A stretch of DNA of 64,000 nt from Neoroseomonas terrae (GCF_018129025.1 NZ_JAAEDI010000004.1:1-64000); one strand, 5' to 3'. Shown: positions 32,632 to 42,753, counted from the first letter of the stretch. Translations and numbers: made by a program. The notes: generated from the letters alone by a model not told the origin.

Positions 32632-33755
32632 GCGGCCTTCTCCTCCTCGCCGCGGTGCCACCCCGCCTCGATCAGAGCCGCGGTCGCCGCGAAGGTGCCG
32701 GCCAGGATGGCGCCGCGGAGCTCCGCCATCAGGTCCTGATAGTACTGGATATTGTGCCACGTCAGCAGCATTGGGCCGAGCATCTCCCCTGCCTTGAACA
32801 GGTGATGGATATAGGCTCGCGAATGGCGTGCGCAGGCCGGGCACGCGCAGCCAGGGTCGATCGGGCCGCCGTCGTCGGCATGGCGCGCATTGCGCATGTT
32901 CATCACGCCCGCGCGCGTGTAGGCGCGGCCAGTACGCCCCGAGCGCGTCGGCATGACGCAGTCGAACATGTCGATGCCGCGCGCCACGGCGCCCATGAGG
33001 TCGGACGGTGTCCCGACGCCCATGAGGTAGCGCGTCTTCGCCGCGGGGAGGCGAGGGAGCGTGCCATCCAGCACCGTGAACATCGTCTCCTGTCCCTCGC
33101 CGACCGCGAGGCCGCCGACCGCGTATCCCTCGAAGCCGATGCCGGTCAGGGCGTCCACGCTCTCGGCGCGCAGATCGGGATGCACACCCCCCTGCACGAT
33201 GCCGAACAGCCCATAGCCCTCACGCGGCGTGAAGGCAGCGCGGCAGCGCGCTGCCCAGCGCATGGACAGGCGCATGGAGTCAGCCGCCTGCTTTTCTGTC
33301 GCCGGGAAGGGCGTGCATTCGTCGAGGCACATGGTCACGTCCGCATCGAGCAGATGCTGGATCTCGACGGAACGCTCGGGCGTGAGGCGGTGCTTCGACC
33401 CGTCGATGTGACTCTGGAAGGTGACGCCCTGCTCGTTCATCTGGCGCAGGCCGGACAGGGACATGACCTGGAAGCCGCCGGAATCCGTCAGGATCGGGCC
33501 GGGCCAGTCCATCATCTTATGCAGCCCGCCGAGGCGCGCGACGCGCTCCGCTCCCGGGCGCAGCATCAGGTGATAGGTGTTGCCGAGCACCATCCGAGCG
33601 CCGGTGGACCGCACCGCATCGGCGGTCATCGCCTTCACCGTCCCGGCCGTACCGACGGGCATGAAGACGGGCGTCGGCACGTCGCCATGCGCTGTGTGCA
33701 GCACGCCGGCGCGGGCGGCGCCGTCGGTCGCTTCCGATGTCCAGTGCAACGTCAT
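32628..33755 (-). CDS. tgt: tRNA-guanine transglycosylase (queuine tRNA-ribosyltransferase)
   Basis: 375-residue enzyme that swaps guanine 34 in the anticodon of Asp, Asn, His and Tyr tRNAs for preQ1. Motifs include [12 protein letters not shown] (Asp91), [16 protein letters not shown], the nucleophile in [20 protein letters not shown] (Asp265) and the zinc ligands CACPAC (303-308) with a later His in [13 protein letters not shown] 33755 overlaps the queA stop by four bases. Length is typical of bacterial Tgt. It is second in the queuosine operon and its product tRNA is the substrate of the upstream-encoded QueA. Confidence 0.97.
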   Translation of the reverse strand: MTLHWTSEATDGAARAGVLHTAHGDVPTPVFMPVGTAGTVKAMTADAVRSTGARMVLGNTYHLMLRPGAERVARLGGLHKMMDWPGPILTDSGGFQVMSLSGLRQMNEQGVTFQSHIDGSKHRLTPERSVEIQHLLDADVTMCLDECTPFPATEKQAADSMRLSMRWAARCRAAFTPREGYGLFGIVQGGVHPDLRAESVDALTGIGFEGYAVGGLAVGEGQETMFTVLDGTLPRLPAAKTRYLMGVGTPSDLMGAVARGIDMFDCVMPTRSGRTGRAYTRAGVMNMRNARHADDGGPIDPGCACPACARHSRAYIHHLFKAGEMLGPMLLTWHNIQYYQDLMAELRGAILAGTFAATAALIEAGWHRGEEEKAA

Positions 33756-34801
33756 GCCGCGCGCTCCAGCAGCGAAGCATCGCCATAGGAATAGAAGCGA
33801 TACCCCTTCGTGATCGCATGGGCATAGGCGGCCTTCATCCGATCCATGCCGGCGAAGGCGCAGACCAGCATGAACAGCGTGCTTTTCGGCAGGTGGAAGT
33901 TCGTCATCAGCAGATCGGCCGTGCGGAAGCGGTGGCCGGGCAACAGGAACAGGTCCGTTAGCCCGCGGAAGGGGTGGATACGGCCCGCGTTGTCCGTGGC
34001 GGATTCCAGCAGGCGCAGGGCGGTCGTGCCGATGGCGACGATCCGTCCGCCTGAGCCGCGCGCGGCATTGATGACTGCCGCAGCCTCGGTCGAGACCTCG
34101 CCCCACTCGGCATGGAGACGGTGCGCACGCGGATCGTCGCTGCGCAAAGGTAGGAAGGTGCCGGCCCCGACATGCAGCGTGACGGTCGCCCGCGAGACCC
34201 CGCGCGCCGCCAGTGCACTGAGCAGCGCTTCAGTGAAATGGAGGCTCGCGGTGGGCGCGGCGACGGCACCGGGACGTTCGGCGAAGATGGGCTGGTAGTC
34301 CGCGGCGTCCTCCGGCCGAGGGCCGTCGGGGCGCGCGATGTAGGGGGGCAGGGGGATCTCGCCCGCCCGTTCCAGCGCGCGGGCCAGCGCCGCCTGATCC
34401 GGGCCGAAGTCGAGCAGCGCGGCGCCGCCTTCGGGTGCACCCATCACCCTGGCCGTGCAGTCCTCGGCGCCCTCAATGGTCACCACATCGCCGTCCCGCA
34501 GCCGGCGGGCATTGCGGATCAGCGCATGCCACACGCCGCCGCCTTCGGCGCGGTTCAGCATCACCTCGATGCGTGCCTCCCCGCGGCGGGCATGCAGCCG
34601 GGCTGGAATGACGCGCGTGTCGTTCACCACCATCACGTCGCCCGGGCGCAACAGGGACGGCAGGTCGCCCACCCCGGCATCGCGCAGCGCATCGGCCACC
34701 ACCAGCATCCGCGCCGCATCGCGCGGTCGGGCGGGTGCCTGGGCGATCAGTGCCTCGGGCAGGTCGAAATCGAAATCGGCGGTGCGGAGCGGCGTGGTCA
34801 C
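33752..34801 (-). CDS. queA: S-adenosylmethionine:tRNA ribosyltransferase-isomerase
   Basis: 349-residue enzyme that moves the ribosyl part of S-adenosylmethionine onto preQ1 in tRNA, giving epoxyqueuosine. QueA signatures are [69 protein letters not shown] and [17 protein letters not shown]. The best start is a GTG at 34801 just before the conserved [12 protein letters not shown]; no strong ribosome site is visible. It heads the queuosine operon, with a promoter expected in or before the 83-base gap to the upstream small secreted-protein gene. Confidence 0.96.
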   Translation of the reverse strand: MTTPLRTADFDFDLPEALIAQAPARPRDAARMLVVADALRDAGVGDLPSLLRPGDVMVVNDTRVIPARLHARRGEARIEVMLNRAEGGGVWHALIRNARRLRDGDVVTIEGAEDCTARVMGAPEGGAALLDFGPDQAALARALERAGEIPLPPYIARPDGPRPEDAADYQPIFAERPGAVAAPTASLHFTEALLSALAARGVSRATVTLHVGAGTFLPLRSDDPRAHRLHAEWGEVSTEAAAVINAARGSGGRIVAIGTTALRLLESATDNAGRIHPFRGLTDLFLLPGHRFRTADLLMTNFHLPKSTLFMLVCAFAGMDRMKAAYAHAITKGYRFYSYGDASLLERAA

Positions 34802-34884
34802 GCGCGGGGCGGTACCCCCTGCTGCCCTGCGGCGCAACAGTCCGGCGCGCGCGCCCGTTCAGCGGCCGCGCGCAGCCGCCGGCA

Positions 34885-35271
34885 TCAGTTCCGCCGCCGG
34901 CGCATCTGGAAGGAGCGGATGCACTCGGCCCCGGTGAAGGTCGCGGTCAGCTCCGATCCCGTGGCGCGGCCCTGGAAGCGGTTCTGCCCGTTGACCAGGT
35001 CGAAACTGCCATCCGCTTGGATCGGACCGCTGAAACTGATGCCGTGGCGGGTGTCATATGGAAAGCTGATCTGCCCGTTCTGGATGGTGAAGCGCCGGTT
35101 GGTGTCTTCTGCTGAACATGCTGTGCCGCGCCCGCGCCGCCCGGTCAGGGTACCGGTGCCGGACCACGTGCCGTCGAAGGCCGTGGTTGCCTGGACGAGG
35201 AGGCGTTGCGCCGGCGGCGCTGGTATGGGGACCAAGGCGATGGCCAGGGCGGTCAGGAGCGCTGCGGTCAT
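34885..35271 (-). CDS. Small secreted protein, unknown function
   Basis: 128-residue protein with a probable signal peptide (MTAALLTALAIALVPIPAPPA) and a beta-rich remainder containing FDGTWSGTGTLTGRRGRGTA, FTIQNGQISFPYD, ISFSGPIQADGSFDLVNGQ and RATGSELTATFTGAECIRSF. The Gly-Thr-Trp-Ser-Gly opening and repeated strands recall small periplasmic beta-barrel-like domains, but I recognise no named family. Two cysteines in the mature part could form a disulfide. ATG 35271 is chosen because it begins the signal peptide; an earlier in-frame start exists at 35319. It is transcribed toward queA with an 83-base gap and could share its transcript. Confidence 0.7.
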   Translation of the reverse strand: MTAALLTALAIALVPIPAPPAQRLLVQATTAFDGTWSGTGTLTGRRGRGTACSAEDTNRRFTIQNGQISFPYDTRHGISFSGPIQADGSFDLVNGQNRFQGRATGSELTATFTGAECIRSFQMRRRRN

Positions 35272-35499
35272 GGAGGTCTCGGAGAGTGCGGACACCGCAT
35301 CGTTGCAGAATAAGTACAATTCGGCCAGGGGTCAGGTGCCCCGTGCGGCGGCACTCCTATCCTTGCCTGCCGCCGCGGTCGGCACTGCCATCCTCCCATG
35401 CCTATTCGCAGCGCCGACACCCCCTCGACGCGAGTGGCGGTGGCGTGATGCAGTAGCCGGCGCGGGCAAGCGTCCCGCCAACCGATGAAGGATCGTGCG

Positions 35500-36570
35500 A
35501 TGCTGCGACACCTCCTGGCTGGGCTGGCCGTCTCGGCGGCCGCCATCCTTCCCGCCCTGGCTCAGGCGCCGAGCCTGCCGCCCGGCCCGCCGGTCCGCAT
35601 CTCCGCGGTCACGCAGCCTCTGCCGACCCAGCCGCAATACACCCGCGTCGATCAGGCGATCCTTCGCGATGCCTCCGCCCAACGCAGCAACGGGCGCGTC
35701 CAGGTCACGCTATCGACCCATGCTGAGCGCAACCTCGCCGGCAACGAGATCGTCCGCCTCGTTCGCTCAGGGCAGGTCGAGATCGGTGCCGGCACCCTCA
35801 CCACATTGTCGGGCGACGTGCCGATCCTCGACGGCGTGGACCTGGCCGGGCTCGCGCCGGACATCGCCGATGCGAAGCGCATCGCAGAGGCCATCATCCC
35901 CGTCGCGAACCGCGACCTGGAACGCTTCGGCGTCCGGCTCGTCGCGCTCTATCCGTTCCCCGCCCAGGTGGTGTTCTGCCGCACGCCCTTCACGAGCCTG
36001 TCCGACCTGCGCGGGCGCCGCATCCGGACCTTCGGCAATTCGCTGGTGGACTACTTTACCGCGCTCGGCGCGCAGCCGGTCAGCATCGGCTTCCCCGAGG
36101 TGTATTCCGCGCTCGAACGCGGGGTCGTGGACTGCGCCATCACTGGCACCGGTTCGGGCGCGGCCGCGCGCTGGCCGGAGGTGACGACTCACGTCTCCGC
36201 CATGCCCGTCTCCTGGGCCGTCGCCGGCTACATGGTGAACCTCGCCTGGTGGAACCGGCTCGATCCCCAGGTCCGTACCTTCCTGGAAGCCACCATGAAG
36301 GAAGTCTCGGACGCGCAATGGGCGCTCGGCGAGGCCGCGACGCGTGACGGCATCGACTGCAACATCGGCCGCGCTGCCGAATGCCGTATCCACAGTGTCG
36401 CCGCCCGCCCGATGACCGAGGTGGTGCCGACTGACGCCGACCGTGCCGAGACGCGCCGTATCTTCCGCGAGGTGGTCCTGCCCGGCTGGATCCGCCGCTG
36501 CGGAGCGCGGTGCGGGGAGGTGTATAACGAAACGATCGCCCCGATCTCCGGCGTGCGCTTCGGCGGGTGA
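35500..36570 (+). CDS. TRAP transporter substrate-binding protein, DctP family
   Basis: 356-residue periplasmic solute receptor of a TRAP transporter. A signal peptide (LLAGLAVSAAAILPALAQA) precedes the mature domain. The DctP-fold signatures are NEIVRLVRSGQVEIGAGTL, TPFTSLSDLRGRRIRTFGNS and GFPEVYSALERGVVDCAITG; the conserved arginine that grips a ligand carboxylate is probably in RGRRIRTFG. Two C-terminal Cys pairs (RRCGARCGE and DCNIGRAAEC) are unusual. ATG 35500 is preferred over 35485 because it follows GAAGGA at good spacing. It begins a transporter operon that runs on into hyuA/hyuB, suggesting import of an amide- or hydantoin-like acid. Confidence 0.88.
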   Translation: MLRHLLAGLAVSAAAILPALAQAPSLPPGPPVRISAVTQPLPTQPQYTRVDQAILRDASAQRSNGRVQVTLSTHAERNLAGNEIVRLVRSGQVEIGAGTLTTLSGDVPILDGVDLAGLAPDIADAKRIAEAIIPVANRDLERFGVRLVALYPFPAQVVFCRTPFTSLSDLRGRRIRTFGNSLVDYFTALGAQPVSIGFPEVYSALERGVVDCAITGTGSGAAARWPEVTTHVSAMPVSWAVAGYMVNLAWWNRLDPQVRTFLEATMKEVSDAQWALGEAATRDGIDCNIGRAAECRIHSVAARPMTEVVPTDADRAETRRIFREVVLPGWIRRCGARCGEVYNETIAPISGVRFGG

Positions 36571-37202
36571 GCGGCGCAGTCGGGCCGGCCCCGGCGCCGC
36601 TGCGCGCCGCCCGCGCGCTACGGCGCGGGACGGCGGCGGCGGCGGCGCTGATGGCCCACATCGCCGGCTGGGCCTATGTGGCCGGGGCCCTGTTCATCAC
36701 CTTCGACATCGTCGCGCGATCCTTCCTCGGCTTTTCCTCCCAGGCGACGGTCGAGGTCACCGGCTACCTGTTGGCGGGCGGCATCGCGTGGTCGCTGGCG
36801 CATACGCTGTTCCGCCGCGCGCATATCCGCGTCGACGTGTTCGTAAGCCGCCTGCCGGTGCGCATCCGCGCGCCCTTGCACCTGTTCTCCCTCGCGCTGC
36901 TGACGGCGATGTCGATCCTTTTCGCCTGGGCGGCGTGGGAACTGGTGGACGAGAGCGCGCTGTTTCAGGCCCATGACAACTCCGCGCTGCATATCGAGAT
37001 GGTCTGGCCGCAGGGCATCTGGGCCGTGGGCATCTCCGCCTTCGTCGTCGCCTGCCTCGTCCTGATGCTGGAGGCGACGCTCGTCCTGTTCTGCGGCCGC
37101 GGCGCGGCGCTCGACGGGCTGCTCGGTTCCCGCACGCTCGAGGATGAGACGGAGGAAGCTCTGGAAGCGGTGGCCATGGCACATGAGGGTGACAAGCGGT
37201 GA
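36567..37202 (+). CDS. TRAP transporter small permease, DctQ family
   Basis: 211-residue membrane protein with four predicted membrane segments, matching TRAP small subunits. The segment FITFDIVARSFLGFSSQATVEVTGYLLAGGIAWSLAHTLFRRAHIRVDVF is the typical DctQ core, with the family's RAHIRVD motif after the second segment. The GTG start overlaps the dctP stop (GTGA) and the end overlaps the dctM start in the same way. The extreme N-terminus is Ala/Arg rich and poorly conserved, so the true start could be slightly downstream. It forms the membrane complex with DctM. Confidence 0.88.
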   Translation: MSGAVGPAPAPLRAARALRRGTAAAAALMAHIAGWAYVAGALFITFDIVARSFLGFSSQATVEVTGYLLAGGIAWSLAHTLFRRAHIRVDVFVSRLPVRIRAPLHLFSLALLTAMSILFAWAAWELVDESALFQAHDNSALHIEMVWPQGIWAVGISAFVVACLVLMLEATLVLFCGRGAALDGLLGSRTLEDETEEALEAVAMAHEGDKR

Positions 37203-38563
37203 TTGCCATCGTCTTCCTGCTCGCGCTGCTCGGCGTGACGATCTTCGCCGCGGCCACCACCGGCCAGGCGCTGCCGATCGCCGAGATCCTGATGCTGATC
37301 GGCGTCTTCCTGCTGTTCTTCGGTTCCGGCGTCTATATCGCCGCGGTTCTGGGTGCGCTCGGCGTGTTGACGGGGCTGATGTTCTCGGACCGGCCCTGGT
37401 GGGCGTTCCTGGGACAGACGCTGTGGGCGCCATCGTCCAATTTCGTGCTGGTGGCGGTGCCGCTCTTCCTGCTGATGGGGGAGATATTGCTGCGCGCCGG
37501 CCTGTCCGACCGGCTGTATCGCGCGCTGAACGTCTGGCTCAACCGCATGCCGGGCGGGCTGCTGCACACCAATATCGTCTCCTGCGCGGTGTTCTCGGCG
37601 ATCTCGGGCTCCTCCGTCGCGACGGCGGCCACGATGGGGTCGGTGGCGCTGCCCTACTTCCAGGACACGAAGTACAGCCAGCGCATGGTGCTCGGTTCGC
37701 TCGCCGCCGGCGGTGCGCTGGGCAACCTGATCCCGCCCGGGATCACCTTCATCATCTACGGGCTGATCACCGAGACCTCGGTCGGCGCACTCTATATCGC
37801 TGCACTCATCCCCTCGATCCTGGTCACAGGGCTGTTCATCCTGGTGATCCTGGCGCACGGCCTGCGCAGCCCAATGCAGAAGCCGGAGCCCCTTCCGCTC
37901 GGGATGAAGATCCGCGCACTGGCCGGCCTCATCCCGACCGTGCTGCTGATCCTGCTGGTGTTGGGCTCGATCTATGGCGGCTTCGCCACGCCGACCGAGG
38001 CGGCGGCCCTCGGCGTCGTCGGCGCGGCGGCGTTTGCTGCGCTCGAAGGGAAGCTGACCTTCCGCATGCTGAACGCCTCGGCCGAGGCGACGGCGCGCAA
38101 CACCGCGCTGCTCGGGCTGATTCTCTTCGGCGCCTATCTGCTGAACTACACCCTAACGCTGATCAACGTGCCGCAGGCACTGGCGGCGCTGATCGCCGAC
38201 CTGCCGATCCCGCCGTGGGGCATCATGCTGTGCATCATCGCCCTCTACATCGCGCTTGGCACGTTCATGGAGGGCTTCTCACTGATCATCACCACCGTGC
38301 CAGTGGTGTTCCCGATCGTGGTGGCGCTGGGCTACGACCCCATCTGGTTCGGCGTGATCGTGACAATGCTGGTCGAGATCGCCCAGATCAGCCCACCCGA
38401 CGGTACTGTGATGTATGTCCTGCAAGGCATGCGAAAGCGGGCCGGGCCGATCACCGATGTCTTCATCGGTGTGATGCCCTTCCTCGGGGCCTATCTTCTC
38501 GCCGTCCTCCTGCTCATGATCTTCCCAGGCTTGGCGCTGTGGCTGCCGAGCGTGATGGGTTGA
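37199..38563 (+). CDS. TRAP transporter large permease, DctM family
   Basis: 454-residue integral membrane protein with about 12 hydrophobic segments, the sodium-coupled translocation subunit of the TRAP transporter. Family signatures include VAVPLFLLMGEILLRAGLSDRLY, ISGSSVATAATMGSVALPYF, NLIPPGITFIIYGLITETSVG, GGFATPTEAAALGVVGAA and EIAQISPPDGTVMYVLQGM. The GTG start overlaps dctQ by four bases. A 22-base gap follows before the hydantoinase genes on the same strand. Confidence 0.93.
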   Translation: MIAIVFLLALLGVTIFAAATTGQALPIAEILMLIGVFLLFFGSGVYIAAVLGALGVLTGLMFSDRPWWAFLGQTLWAPSSNFVLVAVPLFLLMGEILLRAGLSDRLYRALNVWLNRMPGGLLHTNIVSCAVFSAISGSSVATAATMGSVALPYFQDTKYSQRMVLGSLAAGGALGNLIPPGITFIIYGLITETSVGALYIAALIPSILVTGLFILVILAHGLRSPMQKPEPLPLGMKIRALAGLIPTVLLILLVLGSIYGGFATPTEAAALGVVGAAAFAALEGKLTFRMLNASAEATARNTALLGLILFGAYLLNYTLTLINVPQALAALIADLPIPPWGIMLCIIALYIALGTFMEGFSLIITTVPVVFPIVVALGYDPIWFGVIVTMLVEIAQISPPDGTVMYVLQGMRKRAGPITDVFIGVMPFLGAYLLAVLLLMIFPGLALWLPSVMG

Positions 38564-38585
38564 TCGCTTCCCGGGAACAATCTGC

Positions 38586-40655
38586 GTGACAAGCAATGAT
38601 ACGGCCCGTCCCGTCCGCATCGCGGTCGATATCGGCGGCACCTTTACCGACCTCCAGGTCCTCGATGCGCGGGACGGCGTGGCCCGAGCCTGGAAGACGC
38701 CGACAACGCCAGAGGACCCCTCCATCGGCCTGCTGCGTGGCGTGGCCGAGGCCGCTGACCGCTTCGGCTTCGCGCTGTCCGATGTCGGCCTGCTGCTGCA
38801 TGGTACGACCATCGCAACCAACGCGGTGCTGGAGCGGAAACTCGCGAACGGCGTACTGCTGACGACCGCGGGCTTCGAGGATGTGCTGGAGATCAACCGC
38901 CACGTCCGCCGGGACATCTACGGCCTGGCACCCGAGCCTTTCCCGACGCTGATCCCGCGCGACCGCCGCCTTGGCGTCACAGAACGCATGCGCGCGGACG
39001 GCAGCGCCGAAGCATCCCTGGACGAGACCTGCGTGCCGGCGCTCCTCGACCGCATCGCCGCGCTGGGAGCGGACTGCGTCGCGGTGTCGCTGCTGCATGC
39101 CTATACCAACCCCGCACATGAACGGCGCCTCGCCGGACTGCTGTACGCGGCACGACCAGATCTGCCGGTGTCGCTGTCCTCCGACATCTCGCCCGAGATC
39201 CGCGAATACGAACGCACCAGCACGACTGTGCTGAACGCGCTGCTGATGCCCGTGGTGAAGGCTTACCTGACCCGCCTGGAGGCGCGGCTCGGGGAGGGCG
39301 GGTTCTGCCCGCTGGTCTTCCTGGTCCAGTCGAATGGCGGCGTGTGCAGCCTGCGCATGGCGGCCGAGCAGCCCGCACGGCTGCTGCTGTCGGGGCCTTC
39401 GGGCGGCACGCTGGCGGCGGGGCGGCTCTCCGCCGTGCTGGCTCGGCCGAACCTGGTCGCCGTGGACATGGGCGGCACCTCCTATGACGTGTCGGTGGTG
39501 CAGGGTGGGCGCGTCTCCGTCGTCACCCAAGGCGAGATCGATCGGCTGCCTGTACGCCTGCCGATGGTCGAGATGCGCACCATCGGCGCGGGCGGCGGGT
39601 CCATCGCCGCCGTGGATGCCGGCGGTAGGCTGACTGTTGGCCCGCGGAGCGCTGGCGCGCGGCCGGGCCCTGTCTCCTACGGACGCGGCGGCACCGAACC
39701 GACCGTGACGGACGCCAACCTTGCGCTCGGGCGCCTCGATCCTGAGTTCTTTCTCGGCGGGATGATGAAGCTCGACATGGACGGCACGCGCGCGGCGCTG
39801 GAGGCGTGCGTGGGCAAGCCGCTCGGCCTTGGCGTGGAACAGGCCGCGGAAGGCGTCCTCACAGTCACCAACGCCAACCTTGGCGCGGCGATCCGGCTGT
39901 CGCTGTTCGAGAAAGGTCTCGATCCGCGCGATTTCTGCCTGCTGTCCTTCGGCGGCGCTGGCGGGCTGCATGCGACGGAGGTCGCCGCGGAGCTCGGCAT
40001 GACCGAGGTCGCCTTCCCGCGCGAGCCCGGGACGCTATCCGCTTTCGGCATCCTCTTCTCCGACCTCACGCAGGACATCGCGCGGACGCGGCTGACCCGC
40101 GCCGAGCCGGCCCGGTTGCCCGCTCTGGCCGAGACCATCGCCGCCCTGCGCGCCGAAGCCGATGCGCGCCTTGCCGCTGACGGCATCGCGCCCGGTCAGC
40201 GGCGCGTCGTGATCGCCGCCGACATGCGCTATCACGGCCAGGCCTTCGAACTACTCATCCCCTGGGGCGAGATTGCCACGCCGGACGAGGCTGCGCTTGC
40301 AGCGCTGGTGGAGCGGTTCCATGCCATGCACCGGCAGCGCTTCTCCTACGCCAACCCCGGCGATCCGGTGGAGATCGTGACGCTGCGCGCCATCGCGACC
40401 GGCGTGCTGGACAAGCCCGAGCCCGGCGACCCGCCGCCGGCCGATCGCCCGGCCCGCAAGGGCTCGCGGTGCATCTTCGAAACCGGCGCCTGGCGTGACG
40501 TACCGGTCTGGGACCGCGATGCCCTCACCGCCGCCGAAGCAATCGAGGGCCCCGCTGTGGTGGAGGAAACCTTCGCCACTCATTGGATTGCGCGGGGCTG
40601 GACGGCGCGGCTCGGCGCCGCCGGGACGCTGATCGCGAAGAAGGAGGCGGCGTGA
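38586..40655 (+). CDS. Hydantoinase/oxoprolinase subunit A (HyuA-like)
   Basis: 689-residue ATP-dependent subunit of the hydantoinase/oxoprolinase family, which opens hydantoin or 5-oxoproline rings, or carboxylates acetone or acetophenone in related complexes. The ASKHA-type nucleotide fold shows VDIGGTFTDLQVL near residue 15, GTTIATNAVLERKLANG, RLLLSGPSGGTLAAG, VDMGGTSYDVSVV, ARPGPVSYGRGGTEPTVTDA and LLSFGGAGGLHATEVA. The start is a GTG 22 bases after dctM. The ring substrate cannot be told from sequence alone; the TRAP receptor upstream suggests an acidic solute. Its stop touches the hyuB start (TGATG). Confidence 0.88.
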   Translation: MTSNDTARPVRIAVDIGGTFTDLQVLDARDGVARAWKTPTTPEDPSIGLLRGVAEAADRFGFALSDVGLLLHGTTIATNAVLERKLANGVLLTTAGFEDVLEINRHVRRDIYGLAPEPFPTLIPRDRRLGVTERMRADGSAEASLDETCVPALLDRIAALGADCVAVSLLHAYTNPAHERRLAGLLYAARPDLPVSLSSDISPEIREYERTSTTVLNALLMPVVKAYLTRLEARLGEGGFCPLVFLVQSNGGVCSLRMAAEQPARLLLSGPSGGTLAAGRLSAVLARPNLVAVDMGGTSYDVSVVQGGRVSVVTQGEIDRLPVRLPMVEMRTIGAGGGSIAAVDAGGRLTVGPRSAGARPGPVSYGRGGTEPTVTDANLALGRLDPEFFLGGMMKLDMDGTRAALEACVGKPLGLGVEQAAEGVLTVTNANLGAAIRLSLFEKGLDPRDFCLLSFGGAGGLHATEVAAELGMTEVAFPREPGTLSAFGILFSDLTQDIARTRLTRAEPARLPALAETIAALRAEADARLAADGIAPGQRRVVIAADMRYHGQAFELLIPWGEIATPDEAALAALVERFHAMHRQRFSYANPGDPVEIVTLRAIATGVLDKPEPGDPPPADRPARKGSRCIFETGAWRDVPVWDRDALTAAEAIEGPAVVEETFATHWIARGWTARLGAAGTLIAKKEAA

Positions 40656-42277
40656 TGCTCGGCCCCATCGAAATCGAGGTGATCCGCAATGCCCTGACCG
40701 CAGCGGCCGCGGAGATGGACATCACTATCTGGCGTACCAGCCGTTCGACCACGGTTCGGGAGTTGCTGGACTATTCGACGGCGGTGTTCGACGCCGAAGG
40801 CAACAACGTCGCGCAATCCGCCCGCATCCCGCAGCACCTGAATTCCATGGGTGCGGCGCTGCGCACGCTGCTCGACCGCTTCGTCGATGCCGCGGATTGG
40901 AACGCCGATGACGTAGTCATCACCAACGATCCCTATTGCGGCGGACAGCACCTGAACGACGTGCTGGCCTTCAAGCCGGTCGAGCATGAGGGTAAGCGAA
41001 TCGCCTATGTCGGTTCGCTGTGCCACCATATCGACATGGGCGGCATGGCGCCGGGCTCCTACGCCGCGACCGCCACGGAAGTGTTCCAGGAAGGGCTGCG
41101 CATCCCGCCGCTGAAGCTCATCGAGGGCGGCGTGCTGAACAAGTCGATCTGGGCGATGATCGGCCAGAACGTCCGCAAGCCGGCGCTGATGCTCGGGGAT
41201 CTGCAATCCCAGCTTGCGAGCCTCGAGGTCGGCGCAGCATCCATCGCGCGTCTCGCCACGCGCTACGGGGCCGATGCGCTGCTGGAGGCGACGGCGCGTA
41301 TCCTCGACATGAGCGAGGCGGCGATGCGTGCGGCGATCCGCGCCATGCCGGATGGGCGCTACGAGTTCGAGGATTTCCTCGACGATGACGGCGTGACCGG
41401 CGATCCAATACGGCTGCATGCCGTGCTGGCCGTGGCGGGGGACGAGATCACCGTCGATCTGACCGGCTGTGCCGACCAGCAGCGCGGGCCGATCAACTGC
41501 ACGCCGGCGATGTCGAACTGCGCGGTGTACTATTCGATCATGGCAGCGACGGATGGCGCGATGCCCGCCAATGCGGGCTGCTACCGCCCCGTGCGGATCA
41601 TCCATCGCGACGGCAGCGTGACATCCTGCCGCGCGCCGGCCTCGGTCGCGCATCGTGTCGCCGTCTCGCATCGCCTGGCGAATGTGATGTTCGGCTGTCT
41701 GCACCAGGCGCTGCCGGACCGCATGCCCGCGGCCTACTACGGCGGCTCCTACGTCGCGACCTTCCAGACTGAGGGCGAGGACGGGTCGCGCGAAGTGCTG
41801 GTCGAGATCGAGATCGGCGGCACCGGCGCGAGTCCCGGCCGGGACGGCGTTAGCGCCTGGTCCTTCGGCATGCACAACAACTCGAACATCCCGATCGAGA
41901 TGATCGAGAGCCAGATGCCCCTGACCATCACGCATTACGGCCTGGTATCCGGCTCGGGCGGGGCAGGGGCGCATCGCGGCGGGCTCGGCCTCGTGCGCGA
42001 ATGGCGGCTGGACAGCCCGGCGGGCATTTTCACCGCGAATATGGACCGCTTCCGGTTCGCCCCCTACGGCCTCGCGGGCGGGCAGCCGGGTAGTCTGGGC
42101 AGGCTGTCGCGTATCCGCGACGGCATCACGACGCCCATCGCACCGAAGTCGGATGGCGTCCGGCTGCTGGAAGGCGATATCGTGCGGCTGGAAACGTCCG
42201 GCGGCGGCGGCTTCGGCGATCCGGCCGGGCGCGACGCTGCGGATACGGCGCGCGACAAGGCCCTAGGATACACATGA
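40655..42277 (+). CDS. Hydantoinase/oxoprolinase subunit B (HyuB-like)
   Basis: 540-residue second subunit of the hydantoinase/oxoprolinase complex. Family sequence includes EIEVIRNALTAAAAEMDITI, SRSTTVRELLDYSTAVFD, VITNDPYCGGQHLNDVLAF and YVGSLCHHIDMGG, GEDGSREVLVEIEIGG and the Gly-rich end RLETSGGGGFGDP. I chose ATG 40655, which has an AAGGAGG site seven bases upstream, over the adjoining GTG at 40652. It overlaps the MaoC-like gene by four bases. Together with HyuA it should form an ATP-dependent amidohydrolase or carboxylase of unknown substrate. Confidence 0.9.
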   Translation: MLGPIEIEVIRNALTAAAAEMDITIWRTSRSTTVRELLDYSTAVFDAEGNNVAQSARIPQHLNSMGAALRTLLDRFVDAADWNADDVVITNDPYCGGQHLNDVLAFKPVEHEGKRIAYVGSLCHHIDMGGMAPGSYAATATEVFQEGLRIPPLKLIEGGVLNKSIWAMIGQNVRKPALMLGDLQSQLASLEVGAASIARLATRYGADALLEATARILDMSEAAMRAAIRAMPDGRYEFEDFLDDDGVTGDPIRLHAVLAVAGDEITVDLTGCADQQRGPINCTPAMSNCAVYYSIMAATDGAMPANAGCYRPVRIIHRDGSVTSCRAPASVAHRVAVSHRLANVMFGCLHQALPDRMPAAYYGGSYVATFQTEGEDGSREVLVEIEIGGTGASPGRDGVSAWSFGMHNNSNIPIEMIESQMPLTITHYGLVSGSGGAGAHRGGLGLVREWRLDSPAGIFTANMDRFRFAPYGLAGGQPGSLGRLSRIRDGITTPIAPKSDGVRLLEGDIVRLETSGGGGFGDPAGRDAADTARDKALGYT

Positions 42278-42753
42278 CGGCATTCGACCCCGCGACACAC
42301 CGCATGGTGCCGCAGCAGCGCTGGTTTGAGGATTTTGCGGTCGGCGAACGTTTCGTCTTGCCGAGCCGCACGATGACGGAAGCGATCTTCCTCGCCTTCC
42401 AGGCTGCCTCCGGCGACAACCACCCGGTGCACTACGACGCCGAATACTGTCGGGCGCGGGGCATGCCCCACATGCTCGCCCACGGTTTCCAGATCGTGAT
42501 TCAGACGGCGGCGGGGGCCGGAATGTTCCCCCACTTGGTCGAGGAATCTCTCAAGGGCTTCCTCGAGCAATCAAGCCGCTTTCTGCACCCAGTCTTCGTC
42601 GGCGACACGCTCTACGCCGCGCTGGAGGTCGACGAGGTCACGCCGCAGCGCACGACCGGCGTGGTCGGGCTGCGCAGCACCGTGCACAACCAGAAGGGCG
42701 TGCTCGTGATGGACGGCCGCCAGCGCTATCTGCTGCGTCGCCGCCCGGCCTGA
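42274..42753 (+). CDS. MaoC-like hotdog-fold dehydratase
   Basis: 159-residue protein of the MaoC/(R)-hydratase group. The hydratase motif is seen as FLAFQAASGDNHPVHYDAEY with the Asp-His pair, followed by PHMLAHGFQIVIQTAAGAG. MaoC proteins hydrate or dehydrate enoyl thioesters, but many standalone members in catabolic operons have other substrates. It overlaps hyuB (ATGA), so it is likely part of the same pathway, perhaps acting on a product after ring opening. No CoA-ligase gene is nearby, which leaves its substrate unclear. Confidence 0.82.
   Translation: MTAFDPATHRMVPQQRWFEDFAVGERFVLPSRTMTEAIFLAFQAASGDNHPVHYDAEYCRARGMPHMLAHGFQIVIQTAAGAGMFPHLVEESLKGFLEQSSRFLHPVFVGDTLYAALEVDEVTPQRTTGVVGLRSTVHNQKGVLVMDGRQRYLLRRRPA

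Noticed and set aside
38514-39971. 485-codon minus-strand frame opposite hyuA
   Set aside because: Antisense shadow; hyuA on the other strand is well supported.
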